A stretch of 32,829 nt of DNA, from NCBI GenBank assembly GCA_964593555.1, contig CAZQIC010000041.1, forward strand, positions 1 to 32,829. The letters run 5' to 3'. This DNA comes from CAZQIC01 sp964593555. Lineage in GTDB: Bacteria; Bacteroidota; Bacteroidia; JAFLBG01. Made by a program: the position numbers and the translations under genes. A model generated the notes under the pieces. It worked only from the letters and a program-made list of their open reading frames with translations. It was not told the origin of the DNA and did no database searches. Every line of letters starts with the position of its first letter. The first letter of the stretch is position 1. Shown in pieces: positions 1 to 8,707 of the stretch.

Positions 1-3000
1 GCTAGAGCGCAATTTCAAACTATATTATTACCTCTGGCAACTGCAGAGGATTTAAAGGGTATAAGTTTTATTAATGACTCTACGTATTATATATGCTCGA
101 GCAGTAAAATTTCAAAGACTTTTAATAATGGAGTTGTATGGCAGTCTGTATCTGGGGGGACTGCGACGGCTTTAGTGGCAGGAATTCAGGACCTCCATTT
201 TTATAACACCAATTCAGGTTTTATTACAGGCGCGTATAATTTTACCAATGATGAAATTGTCTTGTCAACCTCTAATGCCGGAAGTGCATGGAGCATGGCT
301 TATTTAAATAGTAATCAGCCGGTACCGCGATATTTCAGAGGGATGGATGCAAACGGATCGAATGCCATTATTTGTGGTGCAAATGGTGATATTATAAAAA
401 GTACTAACAGCGGAGGAGCGTGGTCGGCTATTACCACTACTGTTACGGCAGAGTTATATGATGTAAAGTATCTTTCATCTTCCAGTCTCATTTGCGCTGG
501 AGTAAATAAAATACTCAGATCTTCCAATGGTGGAAATGCCTGGGTGGCAGATACGGGAAATCATGCTGGGTACATTTACAAAAGTATTTCTGCGCCGGGA
601 GGTGGTGTTGTGTATATCGCTGACGAATCAGATCGGATACTTAGATCGGTTGATGGGGGATTAAGTTTTTCAAAAATAACCGCTCCTTTCTATAGTATAA
701 ATTGTATTGCTGCAAAGAATACAGATACACTTTTTGCCGGAACTACGCATGGTATTTACATTTCTTATAATGGAGGAAATCATTGGCAACAATTTAAGAG
801 TACCAAAAATTATTTCGTAAATAAACTTGAGATAAGAAAAAATAAATTGTACGCATTGTGCAACAGTAGGACTTTGTTAGTGCTAGATATGGCGAATATG
901 CACCCTGAACCAATCGCATTGTTTAATTTAAGTGTTGATCTGCAATGCGGAGTATCCATATTATCGGCCAATAATAAATCAGATTCAAATTATACATATC
1001 AATGGTATTTAAATAGCACTCCCGTAAGTAATACATATAATTATACCACCAATTTTTCTTCTGCAGTAGGTAATCAGACAATACAGCTTATCGTAAGTAA
1101 TTCTAATGGTGCAGATACCACAGCTGCTACCGAATATGTTGATTACCGAGACTTGGTTGTAGCAACAGCAGGCCCAGATATTTATCAGTGTTATGGGCAG
1201 GAAACACGGGTAACTGCACAACCTACCTCACAATATTATAACTGGCTGCCTTCTTCGGTATTTAATACTCAAGGACAATCAGCGCGCACAAAAAATTTAT
1301 TTTCTGACACGCAAGTTATTTTAAAAGCTTTCAACAGCGATAACTGTATTGACTATGATACGTTGATGATTTATATTGCTGGTACACCGATAACCGAAAA
1401 TTTTTTTCCAGCGGATCCTGCAATTCCATGGAAATGTACAAACGCATCATGTGCATTTATAAGTGATTTGGAATTTGTGACCGATAGCATTGGATATGGA
1501 ATTACAAATAGAGGCGATTTCCTTAAAACCGTTGATGCCGGTATGAACTGGACGCGCACAGCTATTGGTGGTCCTTCGGGGTTCACAGAATATGGAATTG
1601 ATTTTGTTGATGCGAATATTGGATATATCACTGGCCCGGTAAGAAAAACAACAGATGGCGGACAAACTTTTTCTACTATAGCATTAACCTCTAATACTAT
1701 TATGGATGTTAGTTATATTAATAAAGATACCGGTGTATACGCACAAAATGGTACTACAGCCGCCATATATAAAACAACTAATGGAGGGAATAACGTTACT
1801 CAGATATTCTCCTCTGGATCAATGATGTTTACAGACATTAAGATGGTAAATGATACATTGATTTATGCAGCAGGCGGTGCTACGAGTGCATATAGTTCTC
1901 CACGAATTAAGAAGTCAATAAATGGAGGAAGTACCTGGACAACTATTACCCCTCCGGTGGTTGGTGCAATTCAGGAAATGGCAGTTATTTCTCCCGATAC
2001 TTTATTTTGTATTTCTTCCGATGACTATATATTGAGAACTTTTGATGGTGGAATAACCTGGGATAGCTATATGTTAAAGTATTCGCCATCAGCATTACAG
2101 CACTCTATAACAATGTTGAATTCCCATGTGGGTTATGCGGCCGCATATCATGGTGATGTGTTTAAAACTATAAACGGAGGAGAATGCTGGACAAAGGTGG
2201 CAACTACCTTGCATACTGAGCCTCACGCTGTAGCATTTTCAAAATCCGGGAAATCTGTATTTGTTACTGATTCTGATCCGCTCTCGGATTATGTTCCTCT
2301 GATATATCATACAAGATTTTATAGGGAACTTTACGCAACACTTGATAACTCTTTTTGCGAAGGAGTAAATAGCAATACACATAATAGTTCTTTTGGATAC
2401 ACCAATTACAAATGGTACATAGATGGAATATTTCAGGCTTCGTCCTACAATTCAGCACTTGTATTTGCGACTGCGGGTCCGCACCAGGTAAAATTAGTAG
2501 CCGATTCGGCGTCGATTTCGGATTCGCTGATTTTTAACCTGAATGTTAATCCTGCACCAACTGGAATAGGGGCAATTACAGGAGATACAGTTCTTTGCAC
2601 AAACACCGCGCTTGCACCAGGAGGAAACGTGCTGACTTTTACAGCTACTTCTAATCCACCTATAACTGGTTATAAATGGTTTGTGGATAATCCATCTCAG
2701 GTTTTGGGTTCGTTAAATAGTAATACAGCAACACAGGGAGTTACATTTGCCAGTACTAATACAGTTGTAACAGTTTATGTCAGGGGATTAGATGCTTTGG
2801 GTTGTATTTCTTCTGATTCGGCTTCAATAAAAGTGAAGACACTTAAGGCGCTTCCTCCTCCGCCATCTTCATTGGTGCTTTCGCCAACCTGCGCACGTCT
2901 TGATATTGACCAATATGCTCAAACACTTGACTGGGGTTATGTACATTGCGTAGTGGATTCTGTTCCTTATAATACAGAGTATAAATTCAGAGAAGCACAT

Positions 3001-3693
3001 TCCGGCGACCACTATACATCTCATACCTATTTTGATATGCCTATTTATGAAATTTGTACAAATGTAAAATACACAGTCGAGGTAAACAGTCAAAATCTTT
3101 GTGGTTTTTCTACTAATGCTATCAGCGCACAATTTGGTGTTTACTTTGATCCGGATACTATTATTTATACGCATGATACTACTGTAACACATTTAACACC
3201 TGCTACGCTAAGGATGCAAACTCAAATGGATAGTTTATTGTGGCCTTATTCCAATTGTATTTATATTAACTATGATTGGTATCGCAATGGTATTTATTTC
3301 GCACCTATGGGTGACCTGGCTTTTAGTTCTGTAACTGTTTCTGATACGGGGATATATGTAGCCCGACTTTATAACGGATGTGATACTACTTACATTTCAA
3401 TTCGATTAGGTGTTTTTCCATTCACGACACCAAACTCTATTCATAACATTGAGGCAGATGAAGTTAACGTTTCTCCAAATCCGTTTAATGATGAATTAAT
3501 TATATCCGGTAAAATAAGCGAAGGCACAACCATTAGATTGATTGATGCTTTTGGAAGGGAAATTGCAATCAGAAAAAATGTAAGTGCTTCCAATACCATT
3601 TCAGTTGCACATTTACTTGCCGGAGTGTATTTTGTTGAGGTATGGTTTGGAGATGACAAAGGAAGGAAGGTGATACCAGTCATTAAAAATTGA
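1..3693 (+). CDS. Giant secreted Ycf48-repeat protein with T9SS type A sorting domain, 5'-truncated by window edge
   Basis: The frame is open from base 1 with no stop, so the true start and signal peptide lie outside the window and 1230 residues are visible. A GTG at 175 is only an internal codon. Residues about 10-275 and 440-770 carry Ycf48/BNR-type beta-propeller repeats, with recurring motifs such as 'SxDGGxTW', 'TTNGG' and 'NGGECW'. Ig/PKD-like segments follow each block, around 290-430 and 780-1140. The last about 75 residues (from 'VSPNPFNDEL', near residue 1156) form a typical T9SS type A C-terminal domain ending in a 'GVYFVEV' strand and a short basic tail. Family knowledge: such proteins are exported through the Sec system and the T9SS and are surface-bound or released. 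The specific ligand or role cannot be told. The gene ends 68 bases before the M48 protease gene on the same strand. Confidence 0.9.
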   Translation, partial: ARAQFQTILLPLATAEDLKGISFINDSTYYICSSSKISKTFNNGVVWQSVSGGTATALVAGIQDLHFYNTNSGFITGAYNFTNDEIVLSTSNAGSAWSMAYLNSNQPVPRYFRGMDANGSNAIICGANGDIIKSTNSGGAWSAITTTVTAELYDVKYLSSSSLICAGVNKILRSSNGGNAWVADTGNHAGYIYKSISAPGGGVVYIADESDRILRSVDGGLSFSKITAPFYSINCIAAKNTDTLFAGTTHGIYISYNGGNHWQQFKSTKNYFVNKLEIRKNKLYALCNSRTLLVLDMANMHPEPIALFNLSVDLQCGVSILSANNKSDSNYTYQWYLNSTPVSNTYNYTTNFSSAVGNQTIQLIVSNSNGADTTAATEYVDYRDLVVATAGPDIYQCYGQETRVTAQPTSQYYNWLPSSVFNTQGQSARTKNLFSDTQVILKAFNSDNCIDYDTLMIYIAGTPITENFFPADPAIPWKCTNASCAFISDLEFVTDSIGYGITNRGDFLKTVDAGMNWTRTAIGGPSGFTEYGIDFVDANIGYITGPVRKTTDGGQTFSTIALTSNTIMDVSYINKDTGVYAQNGTTAAIYKTTNGGNNVTQIFSSGSMMFTDIKMVNDTLIYAAGGATSAYSSPRIKKSINGGSTWTTITPPVVGAIQEMAVISPDTLFCISSDDYILRTFDGGITWDSYMLKYSPSALQHSITMLNSHVGYAAAYHGDVFKTINGGECWTKVATTLHTEPHAVAFSKSGKSVFVTDSDPLSDYVPLIYHTRFYRELYATLDNSFCEGVNSNTHNSSFGYTNYKWYIDGIFQASSYNSALVFATAGPHQVKLVADSASISDSLIFNLNVNPAPTGIGAITGDTVLCTNTALAPGGNVLTFTATSNPPITGYKWFVDNPSQVLGSLNSNTATQGVTFASTNTVVTVYVRGLDALGCISSDSASIKVKTLKALPPPPSSLVLSPTCARLDIDQYAQTLDWGYVHCVVDSVPYNTEYKFREAHSGDHYTSHTYFDMPIYEICTNVKYTVEVNSQNLCGFSTNAISAQFGVYFDPDTIIYTHDTTVTHLTPATLRMQTQMDSLLWPYSNCIYINYDWYRNGIYFAPMGDLAFSSVTVSDTGIYVARLYNGCDTTYISIRLGVFPFTTPNSIHNIEADEVNVSPNPFNDELIISGKISEGTTIRLIDAFGREIAIRKNVSASNTISVAHLLAGVYFVEVWFGDDKGRKVIPVIKN

Positions 3694-3761
3694 TGTTGAT
3701 TTAAGTATAAGTTTTTTTTCTTGCTCTATATATTGTTAATATTGCCTGAATAATATTACAA

Positions 3762-4613
3762 ATGGGAAAAGTCAATTTTGAAGTGCATACAAAGGAGGAG
3801 GTTTACTTTGTATTTAAGGTAATCTTGGGAATACTCGGTTATGTCAGCATCTTTTTTTTGATCGTACTTGCTTTGGCGACCAAAAGCGCCTTGGCACTTA
3901 TCCCTATTGCTTTTTATACAGTAGCTATTGTGTTGTATATAATTCTTCAAATGGGGTTACTCACCGGGTATTTAAAAGGCAATGCTGTTAAAGTTGGCAA
4001 CAAGCAGTTTCCTGATATTCATGAAATAGTTTTAAAACAATGTCGTGCTTTAGAAATGGAAAAGATTCCAGATGTCTACATTCTTCAAAGCGGTGGATTT
4101 TTAAATGCTTTCGCAACCAGTTTTTTTGGAAGCAATTATGTGGTGATTTATTCTGATATTTTAGAAGAAGCGTATGATAATAATAAAGACACCGTAGAAT
4201 TTGTAATAGGTCATGAGCTGGGTCATATTAAGAGGAACCACATGACAAAGTCGGTTCTGTTTTTTCCCTCATTTTTTGTTCCGTTTTTTAATCGTGCTTA
4301 TTCACGCGCCTGCGAATATACCTGTGACAATATTGGTGCCGCTTTAAATCCTAAGGGAGCACATACAGGATTATTGGTTTTGGCTTCAGGAAAAAGATTG
4401 TGGAGCAGGGTAGACAGTAAAGCATTTATTGAACAGGAGATTACTGAATATGGTTTTTGGTCATGGTTTGCAGAGAAGTGGTCGACACATCCTAAATTGA
4501 CAAAGAGGATAAAACGTTTTCAAAACCATTATGTTAAACCAGCTATGGCAACGGTTGAAATCCCTGTAGTAAAGGAAATTGGTACAGACCATTCTGCGTA
4601 TTTGCCGAAGTAA
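3762..4613 (+). CDS. M48 family membrane zinc metalloprotease
   Basis: This 283-residue protein has two N-terminal membrane helices (about 15-38 and 44-70), then a cytosolic-type M48 peptidase domain. The zinc site is visible: HELGH at 151-155 (His151, Glu152, His155) and the downstream Glu185 in 'CEYTCD', which corresponds to the third ligand of the family. M48 proteases such as HtpX and Ste24 act in membrane and envelope protein quality control. This one is shorter than the second M48 protein in the window (about 310 residues) and has no LemA partner. The usual 'EYxAD' motif reads 'EYTCD'. The ATG at 3762 follows an AT-rich leader with no clear Shine-Dalgarno site, as is common in Bacteroidota. 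The substrate is unknown. Confidence 0.88.
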   Translation: MGKVNFEVHTKEEVYFVFKVILGILGYVSIFFLIVLALATKSALALIPIAFYTVAIVLYIILQMGLLTGYLKGNAVKVGNKQFPDIHEIVLKQCRALEMEKIPDVYILQSGGFLNAFATSFFGSNYVVIYSDILEEAYDNNKDTVEFVIGHELGHIKRNHMTKSVLFFPSFFVPFFNRAYSRACEYTCDNIGAALNPKGAHTGLLVLASGKRLWSRVDSKAFIEQEITEYGFWSWFAEKWSTHPKLTKRIKRFQNHYVKPAMATVEIPVVKEIGTDHSAYLPK

Positions 4614-4677
4614 TTCTCCAGTATCCATAAACTGTTCATAGTAGAACAAGTATTATCGTCACTTTTATCAATTAAAC

Positions 4678-4685
4678 TATCTTTG
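4678..4685 (+). promoter_or_regulatory. Bacteroidota -7 promoter element (TATCTTTG)
   Basis: TATCTTTG is an exact match to the Bacteroidota housekeeping -7 consensus TAnnTTTG, 14 bases before the ATG at 4700. No good TTG -33 box is seen at the usual distance. If used, transcription would start only a few bases before the start codon. Confidence 0.5.
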
Positions 4686-4699
4686 GTGCGTAAAGTCCG

Positions 4700-7090
4700 A
4701 TGATACCTTTCCGTTTAATTTTCTTTATTTGTTTCGCGATAAATTTTGCCACTCTGGCGCAAAACCAGTCTCCTGAAATTAATCTTTCTAAAATAGATTA
4801 TGCGCAAATTGAAACTGCATACAATTTAAAATTAAACAAGTTAAGACAAGAGCAAAACTGCGGAACATTGGGCGTAGATCCAATACTTAAGTTTGCCGCT
4901 AATGATCAGTCCGTCTATATGTTGTCAATTAATAAGCTTAGCCACACCCAAAAAACTAAAGGCAAGGAAAACCCGCATGACAGGGTGGTGTTTTATAAAG
5001 GAACACATGACCAGGTTGGAGAAAATTGCATTAAAATTTATCTGAAAAAACCGATGACGAGTAAATACAATAAGAATCCAACTACTGCGAATACTTACGA
5101 AGAAGCAGCTGAAGAATTGTTCCAGGGTTGGAAACATTCTCCTGGCCATTACAAAAACATGATTACTCCCGGATATGATGTTGCGGGATTGGGGTTTGCT
5201 TTTTCTTTGGACAGCAGTGTGTTATATTGTGCGCAGGTTTTTTCAGCTTATCCTTACGTTCCTCCTGCGGGGCTCGAAAGTCCTCTAAATTCTTTTAATG
5301 TAAAGCCAAACAATAAAAAAAATTGTGACTGCTTTAATACGAAAGATGCATCAAAGGCTATAATGGCAATTCAGTTAATAATGGGAACTGATTCCATCTA
5401 TCTTAAATCGGAAGATCTCCAGGCGATAAAATTATTTTTTAATAAGCCTACAGATGCAATTTATTTTGACGTTGTATTGCGCCAGCAATTTTTATGTGCC
5501 AATAATAATTTACTCCATGGCTCTGAAATATATGATGGCAGCATGCTGCCCCCTGTTTATTTTAAAGACCTATATAAGCGCAATCTCGCGCAGGGCGATA
5601 AAAATTTCTTCGGGGCTCTTTGTGCAGTTCCCGAAAAGTTTAATGGATACAACTATGAAATTAATTATGGTATGATCAAAGAAAATGCTGCTTGCAGTTA
5701 TACCTGGCCTGTACCTGTACCAGGAGAGAATCTTAAAGTTCTTCAGTTGCTGCCGAAATGGTTAGAGTTGAAAAATGAAAAAATACCTGAGGATGTTTTT
5801 GCAGGAGTATTATCGTTTAATATTCCTTTTGAGCGAGGAAAAACTAAGTTAAATGAAAAGCAGCAACAACTTTTAAATAGAAAGCTGTTGATCTACAAGC
5901 CATTTATAAAAAGTGCATCCATAAAAACGTTTAGTTCAATTGATGGCCCGACTGAAATAAATTTAAAATTGCAGGAAGAGCGGGCGAATGAAATTAAAAA
6001 TGAAATTCAGAAAGTAACAGGTACACTTCCCGCGACCGAAACTGAATCGAAGGAAAATTGGGAAGAATTTTACAAACAAATCGAAACGGGAAAATTTTCT
6101 TACTTAAAGCTCTTCACTAAAGAGCAAATAAAAAATGTATTGAGAGATAAGTCTACCCTTGATTCCATCGATTATTTATTAAAGAAAACGCGGGTGGCGC
6201 AATTAAATATAGAAATAGAAACAGTTATTAATGAAAATTCTGATCCATACCAGGTATTGGGTGCGTATAAAAAAGCTGTCCTTGCAGGCGATTCCCTGAA
6301 GTCTTTTACTTATCAAAAAAAATTACTTCAGTCGGTTTTCAGCCGCCAATTAACTAATGCTGATGTTACACAAATCAATTTGCCTTTTGAAAAAAAGTTT
6401 CTTCCTCACTGGACTAATTTTATTGCATTGGCAACTTTTGATCCCGAGTTAATTTATACACATGAAATACGGGAAATGGCGTTGAAAGTATTAAAGATAG
6501 ACTCTACCTATAAGCCCTTGCAATTTAACTTGTGTATTATGGCATTAAAATTCCTGGGAGATTATGGTGATACTATTATACCCATATCGGTGCTGGAAAG
6601 GAAAATGAAAGACTCTTATTTAATGAAAGAGAAAGGTGATTCTTTACTTGTTACAAAGATGCTTTTAAATTATAATATAATTTCTGCTTATCATCATTGG
6701 TTAAGGCATGAGTACGATAAGATAGACAAGCCACTTTTGTACATAAAAAAATATTTTGAAAGTGGAATTGTTACAGAAGCAGAGGCAATTAAATTGGGAT
6801 TATTGTTTAATTTTTATGGAAGGTGTTCATGGACCACCACAACGCTTCTTCCTTTTATAAAAAAAGACACTAAAAATGAAGACCTTGAATTTCTATTTAT
6901 TAAAACGGAAGCAGGGCAAAATCATACAAGTTTACCTGATGTTGAATGGCAGGCAAATCTGAAGAAGGCGGTGAATATGAATAAAAGAAGATATTATGAT
7001 TGGATAGATAAGGAATGTTTTCAGCTAATGCGAATGCCCGAGGTTAAAAAAGAATTTTGTAAAATTTCTGCGGAAAGTATTAAAAAATAA
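4700..7090 (+). CDS. Secreted CAP-domain protein with OmpA-like stretch and long helical C-terminus
   Basis: This is a 796-residue protein with a signal peptide (residues 1-20, cleavage after 'TLA'). Residues about 35-185 form a CAP/SCP-like domain. The conserved 'HDQVGEN' motif is near 103-109, 'GWKHSPGHYKNMI' at 143-155, and the final strand 'LYCAQVFS' near 175. Residues about 370-440 show an OmpA-like pattern: a 'SFNIPFERGKTKLN' strand, then 'GPTEINLKLQEERANEIKN', which resembles the N..L...RA signature of peptidoglycan-binding domains, though it is divergent. The remainder (450-796) is charged, probably helical, and not recognised. CAP proteins are extracytoplasmic and of varied or unknown function. 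The OmpA-like part suggests anchoring to the cell wall; this is inference. The gene is preceded by a TAnnTTTG promoter and converges on the gene at 7250-7672. Confidence 0.82.
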   Translation: MIPFRLIFFICFAINFATLAQNQSPEINLSKIDYAQIETAYNLKLNKLRQEQNCGTLGVDPILKFAANDQSVYMLSINKLSHTQKTKGKENPHDRVVFYKGTHDQVGENCIKIYLKKPMTSKYNKNPTTANTYEEAAEELFQGWKHSPGHYKNMITPGYDVAGLGFAFSLDSSVLYCAQVFSAYPYVPPAGLESPLNSFNVKPNNKKNCDCFNTKDASKAIMAIQLIMGTDSIYLKSEDLQAIKLFFNKPTDAIYFDVVLRQQFLCANNNLLHGSEIYDGSMLPPVYFKDLYKRNLAQGDKNFFGALCAVPEKFNGYNYEINYGMIKENAACSYTWPVPVPGENLKVLQLLPKWLELKNEKIPEDVFAGVLSFNIPFERGKTKLNEKQQQLLNRKLLIYKPFIKSASIKTFSSIDGPTEINLKLQEERANEIKNEIQKVTGTLPATETESKENWEEFYKQIETGKFSYLKLFTKEQIKNVLRDKSTLDSIDYLLKKTRVAQLNIEIETVINENSDPYQVLGAYKKAVLAGDSLKSFTYQKKLLQSVFSRQLTNADVTQINLPFEKKFLPHWTNFIALATFDPELIYTHEIREMALKVLKIDSTYKPLQFNLCIMALKFLGDYGDTIIPISVLERKMKDSYLMKEKGDSLLVTKMLLNYNIISAYHHWLRHEYDKIDKPLLYIKKYFESGIVTEAEAIKLGLLFNFYGRCSWTTTTLLPFIKKDTKNEDLEFLFIKTEAGQNHTSLPDVEWQANLKKAVNMNKRRYYDWIDKECFQLMRMPEVKKEFCKISAESIKK

Positions 7091-7180
7091 TTTTATAAAT
7101 GTCTTGTTCATCTGTAGTAGAAATAATTGGCGGACTCCGACGGCAGAGGCAATATATAAAAAAAGTACAGGGTCTTAATG

Positions 7181-7208
7181 TCAGATCGGCTGGTACAGAG
7201 CCTTCTGA
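7181..7208. terminator. Hairpin between convergent genes, candidate bidirectional transcription stop
   Basis: TCAGA (7181-7185) pairs with TCTGA (7204-7208) and GGCT (7188-7191) with AGCC (7199-7202), giving a nearly continuous stem with a 7-base loop. It lies between the 3' ends of the genes ending at 7090 (+) and 7250 (-). There is no T-run directly after it on either strand, so it is not a textbook intrinsic terminator. It sits in a locally GC-richer block (about 7118-7225) that may be a small repeat. Confidence 0.35.
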
Positions 7209-7249
7209 GTGATCCTGGAACTCTTTCCTCAATGATAGGTGAACGTATT

Positions 7250-7672
7250 TCAAAAAACGACCAGGTTGAATGTCCCTTCTTTAACAACGGCTTCTCCATT
7301 TGACATTACAAGCTTTATTTCATACTTATAAGAATCTTCTTTTGCGATATCATTTTTGTAACTACCGTCCCAGCCAAATTGTATATCGTTGCTTTCAAAA
7401 ATAACTTTTGAACGATTCTTAATAATTTTTAGGTCAAAGGAGTTAATGCAATCCGGATTTCCATAAATAAAAAAATTGTCATTTATCCCATCGCCATTAG
7501 GCGTAAAATAAGGAGGAGCAAAAACGCCTTCCTGGCACAATGTATCGTTACTAGAAGTGTAAAGGCTATAATAATCAACTTCATTTGCAGCAGACAGATC
7601 AATAGTGTCTTTTTTACAACTGTAAATTCCAACGGCCATAATTACAGAAAGGATCAATAATGTAGTTTTCAT
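7250..7672 (-). CDS. Minimal lipoprotein carrying a T9SS type B (CHU_C) sorting domain
   Basis: The protein has 140 residues. The N-terminus is a lipoprotein signal with Cys19 in 'GIYSCKKD'. After a short linker, almost all of the rest (about 50-140) is a gliding-motility-associated CHU_C / T9SS type B domain. It shows the hallmark 'FTPNGDGINDNF', the central 'WDGSYKND' and the closing 'EGTFNLVVF' strand. In known cargo this domain is a C-terminal appendage of much larger proteins. Here it is the whole mature protein, with a lipid anchor on the other end. It may be a degenerate end of a lost cargo gene or an accessory T9SS component. The ATG at 7672 is supported by the lipobox spacing and an upstream TATATTTG element. 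It converges with the CAP gene. Confidence 0.8.
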   Translation of the reverse strand: MKTTLLILSVIMAVGIYSCKKDTIDLSAANEVDYYSLYTSSNDTLCQEGVFAPPYFTPNGDGINDNFFIYGNPDCINSFDLKIIKNRSKVIFESNDIQFGWDGSYKNDIAKEDSYKYEIKLVMSNGEAVVKEGTFNLVVF

Positions 7673-7690
7673 TTTATTTGTTATTTACAC

Positions 7691-7698
7691 CAAATATA
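7691..7698 (-). promoter_or_regulatory. -7 promoter element (TATATTTG) for the lipoprotein gene
   Basis: On the minus strand TATATTTG matches TAnnTTTG exactly and ends 18 bases before the ATG at 7672. No clear TTG -33 box is seen. Confidence 0.5.
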
Positions 7699-7835
7699 AA
7701 AATTAAAGCCTATGGCGCTTCGCTGGTCAGGCATTTGCTTCCAATTATTTTTTTTTACTTTATCCAGTTTATACTGGAGATCAATATAAATGACTCAAAG
7801 CGATTAGTACTGGTGTTTGCGGCCCATTATTGTTA

Positions 7836-8053
7836 TTAATAGTTATAAAAAACGCCACTGCCATTTTCCTTAATAGGGCTATCAGAACTTTCTTCCTGTG
7901 CATATTTTTATATTCATTTGTATGTTTTGGACATTAAACATCGCCGTTTCCTCTTGTTCCCATTTAGAATCTGTCCTTGTGCTTAACCAGTCAACTCCTG
8001 CTTCCTGCAAATCTGCCATCACCGACGCTACCAACACAAGGATCGCATTTCAT
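7836..8053 (-). pseudogene. Probable decayed small exported-protein gene in a 500-base gene-poor gap
   Basis: Positions 7673-8184 hold no intact gene I can support. On the minus strand there is a stretch that reads like protein if two single-base shifts are allowed. ATGAAA at 8053 is followed, after one skipped base, by a short hydrophobic leader ending 'VASVMA', then 'DLQEAGVDWLSTRTDSKWEQEE' in a frame that stops at 7882. Skipping a base in the A-run near 7905 continues as 'YAQEESSDSPIKENGSGVFYNY' to a stop at 7836-7838. The product would be about 70 residues. The frame ending at 7882 also contains a free-standing ORF from an ATG at 8019 (45 residues). No family is recognised. The call rests only on amino-acid composition and fit, so it is tentative. 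Confidence 0.3.
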
Positions 8054-8184
8054 GTAATTTTTTGGACTCACATAATAATATGCTATCACGATACGGGATG
8101 TAAGATTTTCACCCATTTTGTACTTGTATGGTTATTGTGTTTGCACTACTTTTAGCGATAACCAGAAATCGATTTTCTAATTTT

Positions 8185-8589
8185 ATGAAAGCTAAATCCT
8201 GGTTTTTTTTTTCGGTCGCATTATTTCCAGCGATGTTTTCCTGCAAGAAAAACAGCAATGGCCTGAACGGAGATGCAACAATTGTTGTGTTCCTAAAACA
8301 TAATAACATTATCATTCCTAACCAACCTGGATATCCTGATACTGTATTTGTAAAATTTAATGCACTAACCTCCCCCGGCACAGATCCGGGGAAATACGAT
8401 ACTTTTTTTATAGGTGAGAACGGGAAGGATCATGTGAATTGCCGGGGGCTTAAAAAAGGATTATACTTTTTTTATGGGGTAGGTATGGATACCGCTGGAC
8501 CCTTTAGAGTAACAGGTGGTGCCGCACATGAGATAAAATGGAGCAGGCGAAACTCCCAGCAGGATGTTAATATTGATGTAACACAATAG
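8185..8589 (+). CDS. Small conserved-type hypothetical lipoprotein
   Basis: The ATG at 8185 is chosen over one at 8128 because it places a lipoprotein signal at the N-terminus: a basic start, a hydrophobic core and Cys20 in 'AMFSCKK'. The protein then has 134 residues. The mature part is strand-rich, with 'DTVFVKFNA', 'GENGKDHVNCRGLKKGLYFFYG' and 'RVTGGAAHEIKW' segments that suggest one beta-sandwich-like domain. I know similar small Bacteroidota lipoproteins but no assigned function. It stands alone: a decayed region precedes it, and a promoter separates it from the His-rich peptide gene about 120 bases downstream. Confidence 0.7.
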   Translation: MKAKSWFFFSVALFPAMFSCKKNSNGLNGDATIVVFLKHNNIIIPNQPGYPDTVFVKFNALTSPGTDPGKYDTFFIGENGKDHVNCRGLKKGLYFFYGVGMDTAGPFRVTGGAAHEIKWSRRNSQQDVNIDVTQ

Positions 8590-8695
8590 TTTTTTATTTC
8601 TGAAAAATATGCCCTACGGATAATGACATAAAAAGCCATTCTTTGAGATTTAGTTTATTTAACAATTCAGCACAACCTCAGGAGCAAATATTACA

Positions 8696-8703
8696 TACCT
8701 TTG
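8696..8703 (+). promoter_or_regulatory. -7 promoter element (TACCTTTG) for the metal-uptake unit
   Basis: TACCTTTG matches TAnnTTTG exactly and ends only four bases before the ATG at 8708, so the transcript would be leaderless or nearly so. No -33 TTG is evident 19-23 bases upstream. Confidence 0.45.
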
Positions 8704-8707
8704 TTTC

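Noticed and set aside
2869..3192. 107-residue minus-strand ORF inside the Ycf48-repeat gene
   Set aside because: Antisense to a well-supported T9SS protein, without any recognisable feature.
7108..7299. 63-residue minus-strand ORF overlapping the CHU_C lipoprotein gene
   Set aside because: It overlaps the end of the well-supported lipoprotein gene in another frame and runs through the palindromic GC-richer block; it looks like chance.
7763..7778. TCCAGT-TTAT-ACTGGA hairpin as terminator
   Set aside because: The T-run lies before the stem on the plus strand, not after it, and no gene ends nearby on the minus strand.
7898..8155. 85-residue plus-strand ORF
   Set aside because: It starts with GTG, has a low-complexity hydrophobic composition, and is antisense to the more protein-like minus-strand remnant; no family features.
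8128..8184. ATG at 8128 as the start of the small lipoprotein
   Set aside because: It adds a second hydrophobic stretch before the lipoprotein signal; the ATG at 8185 gives a normal lipobox position.
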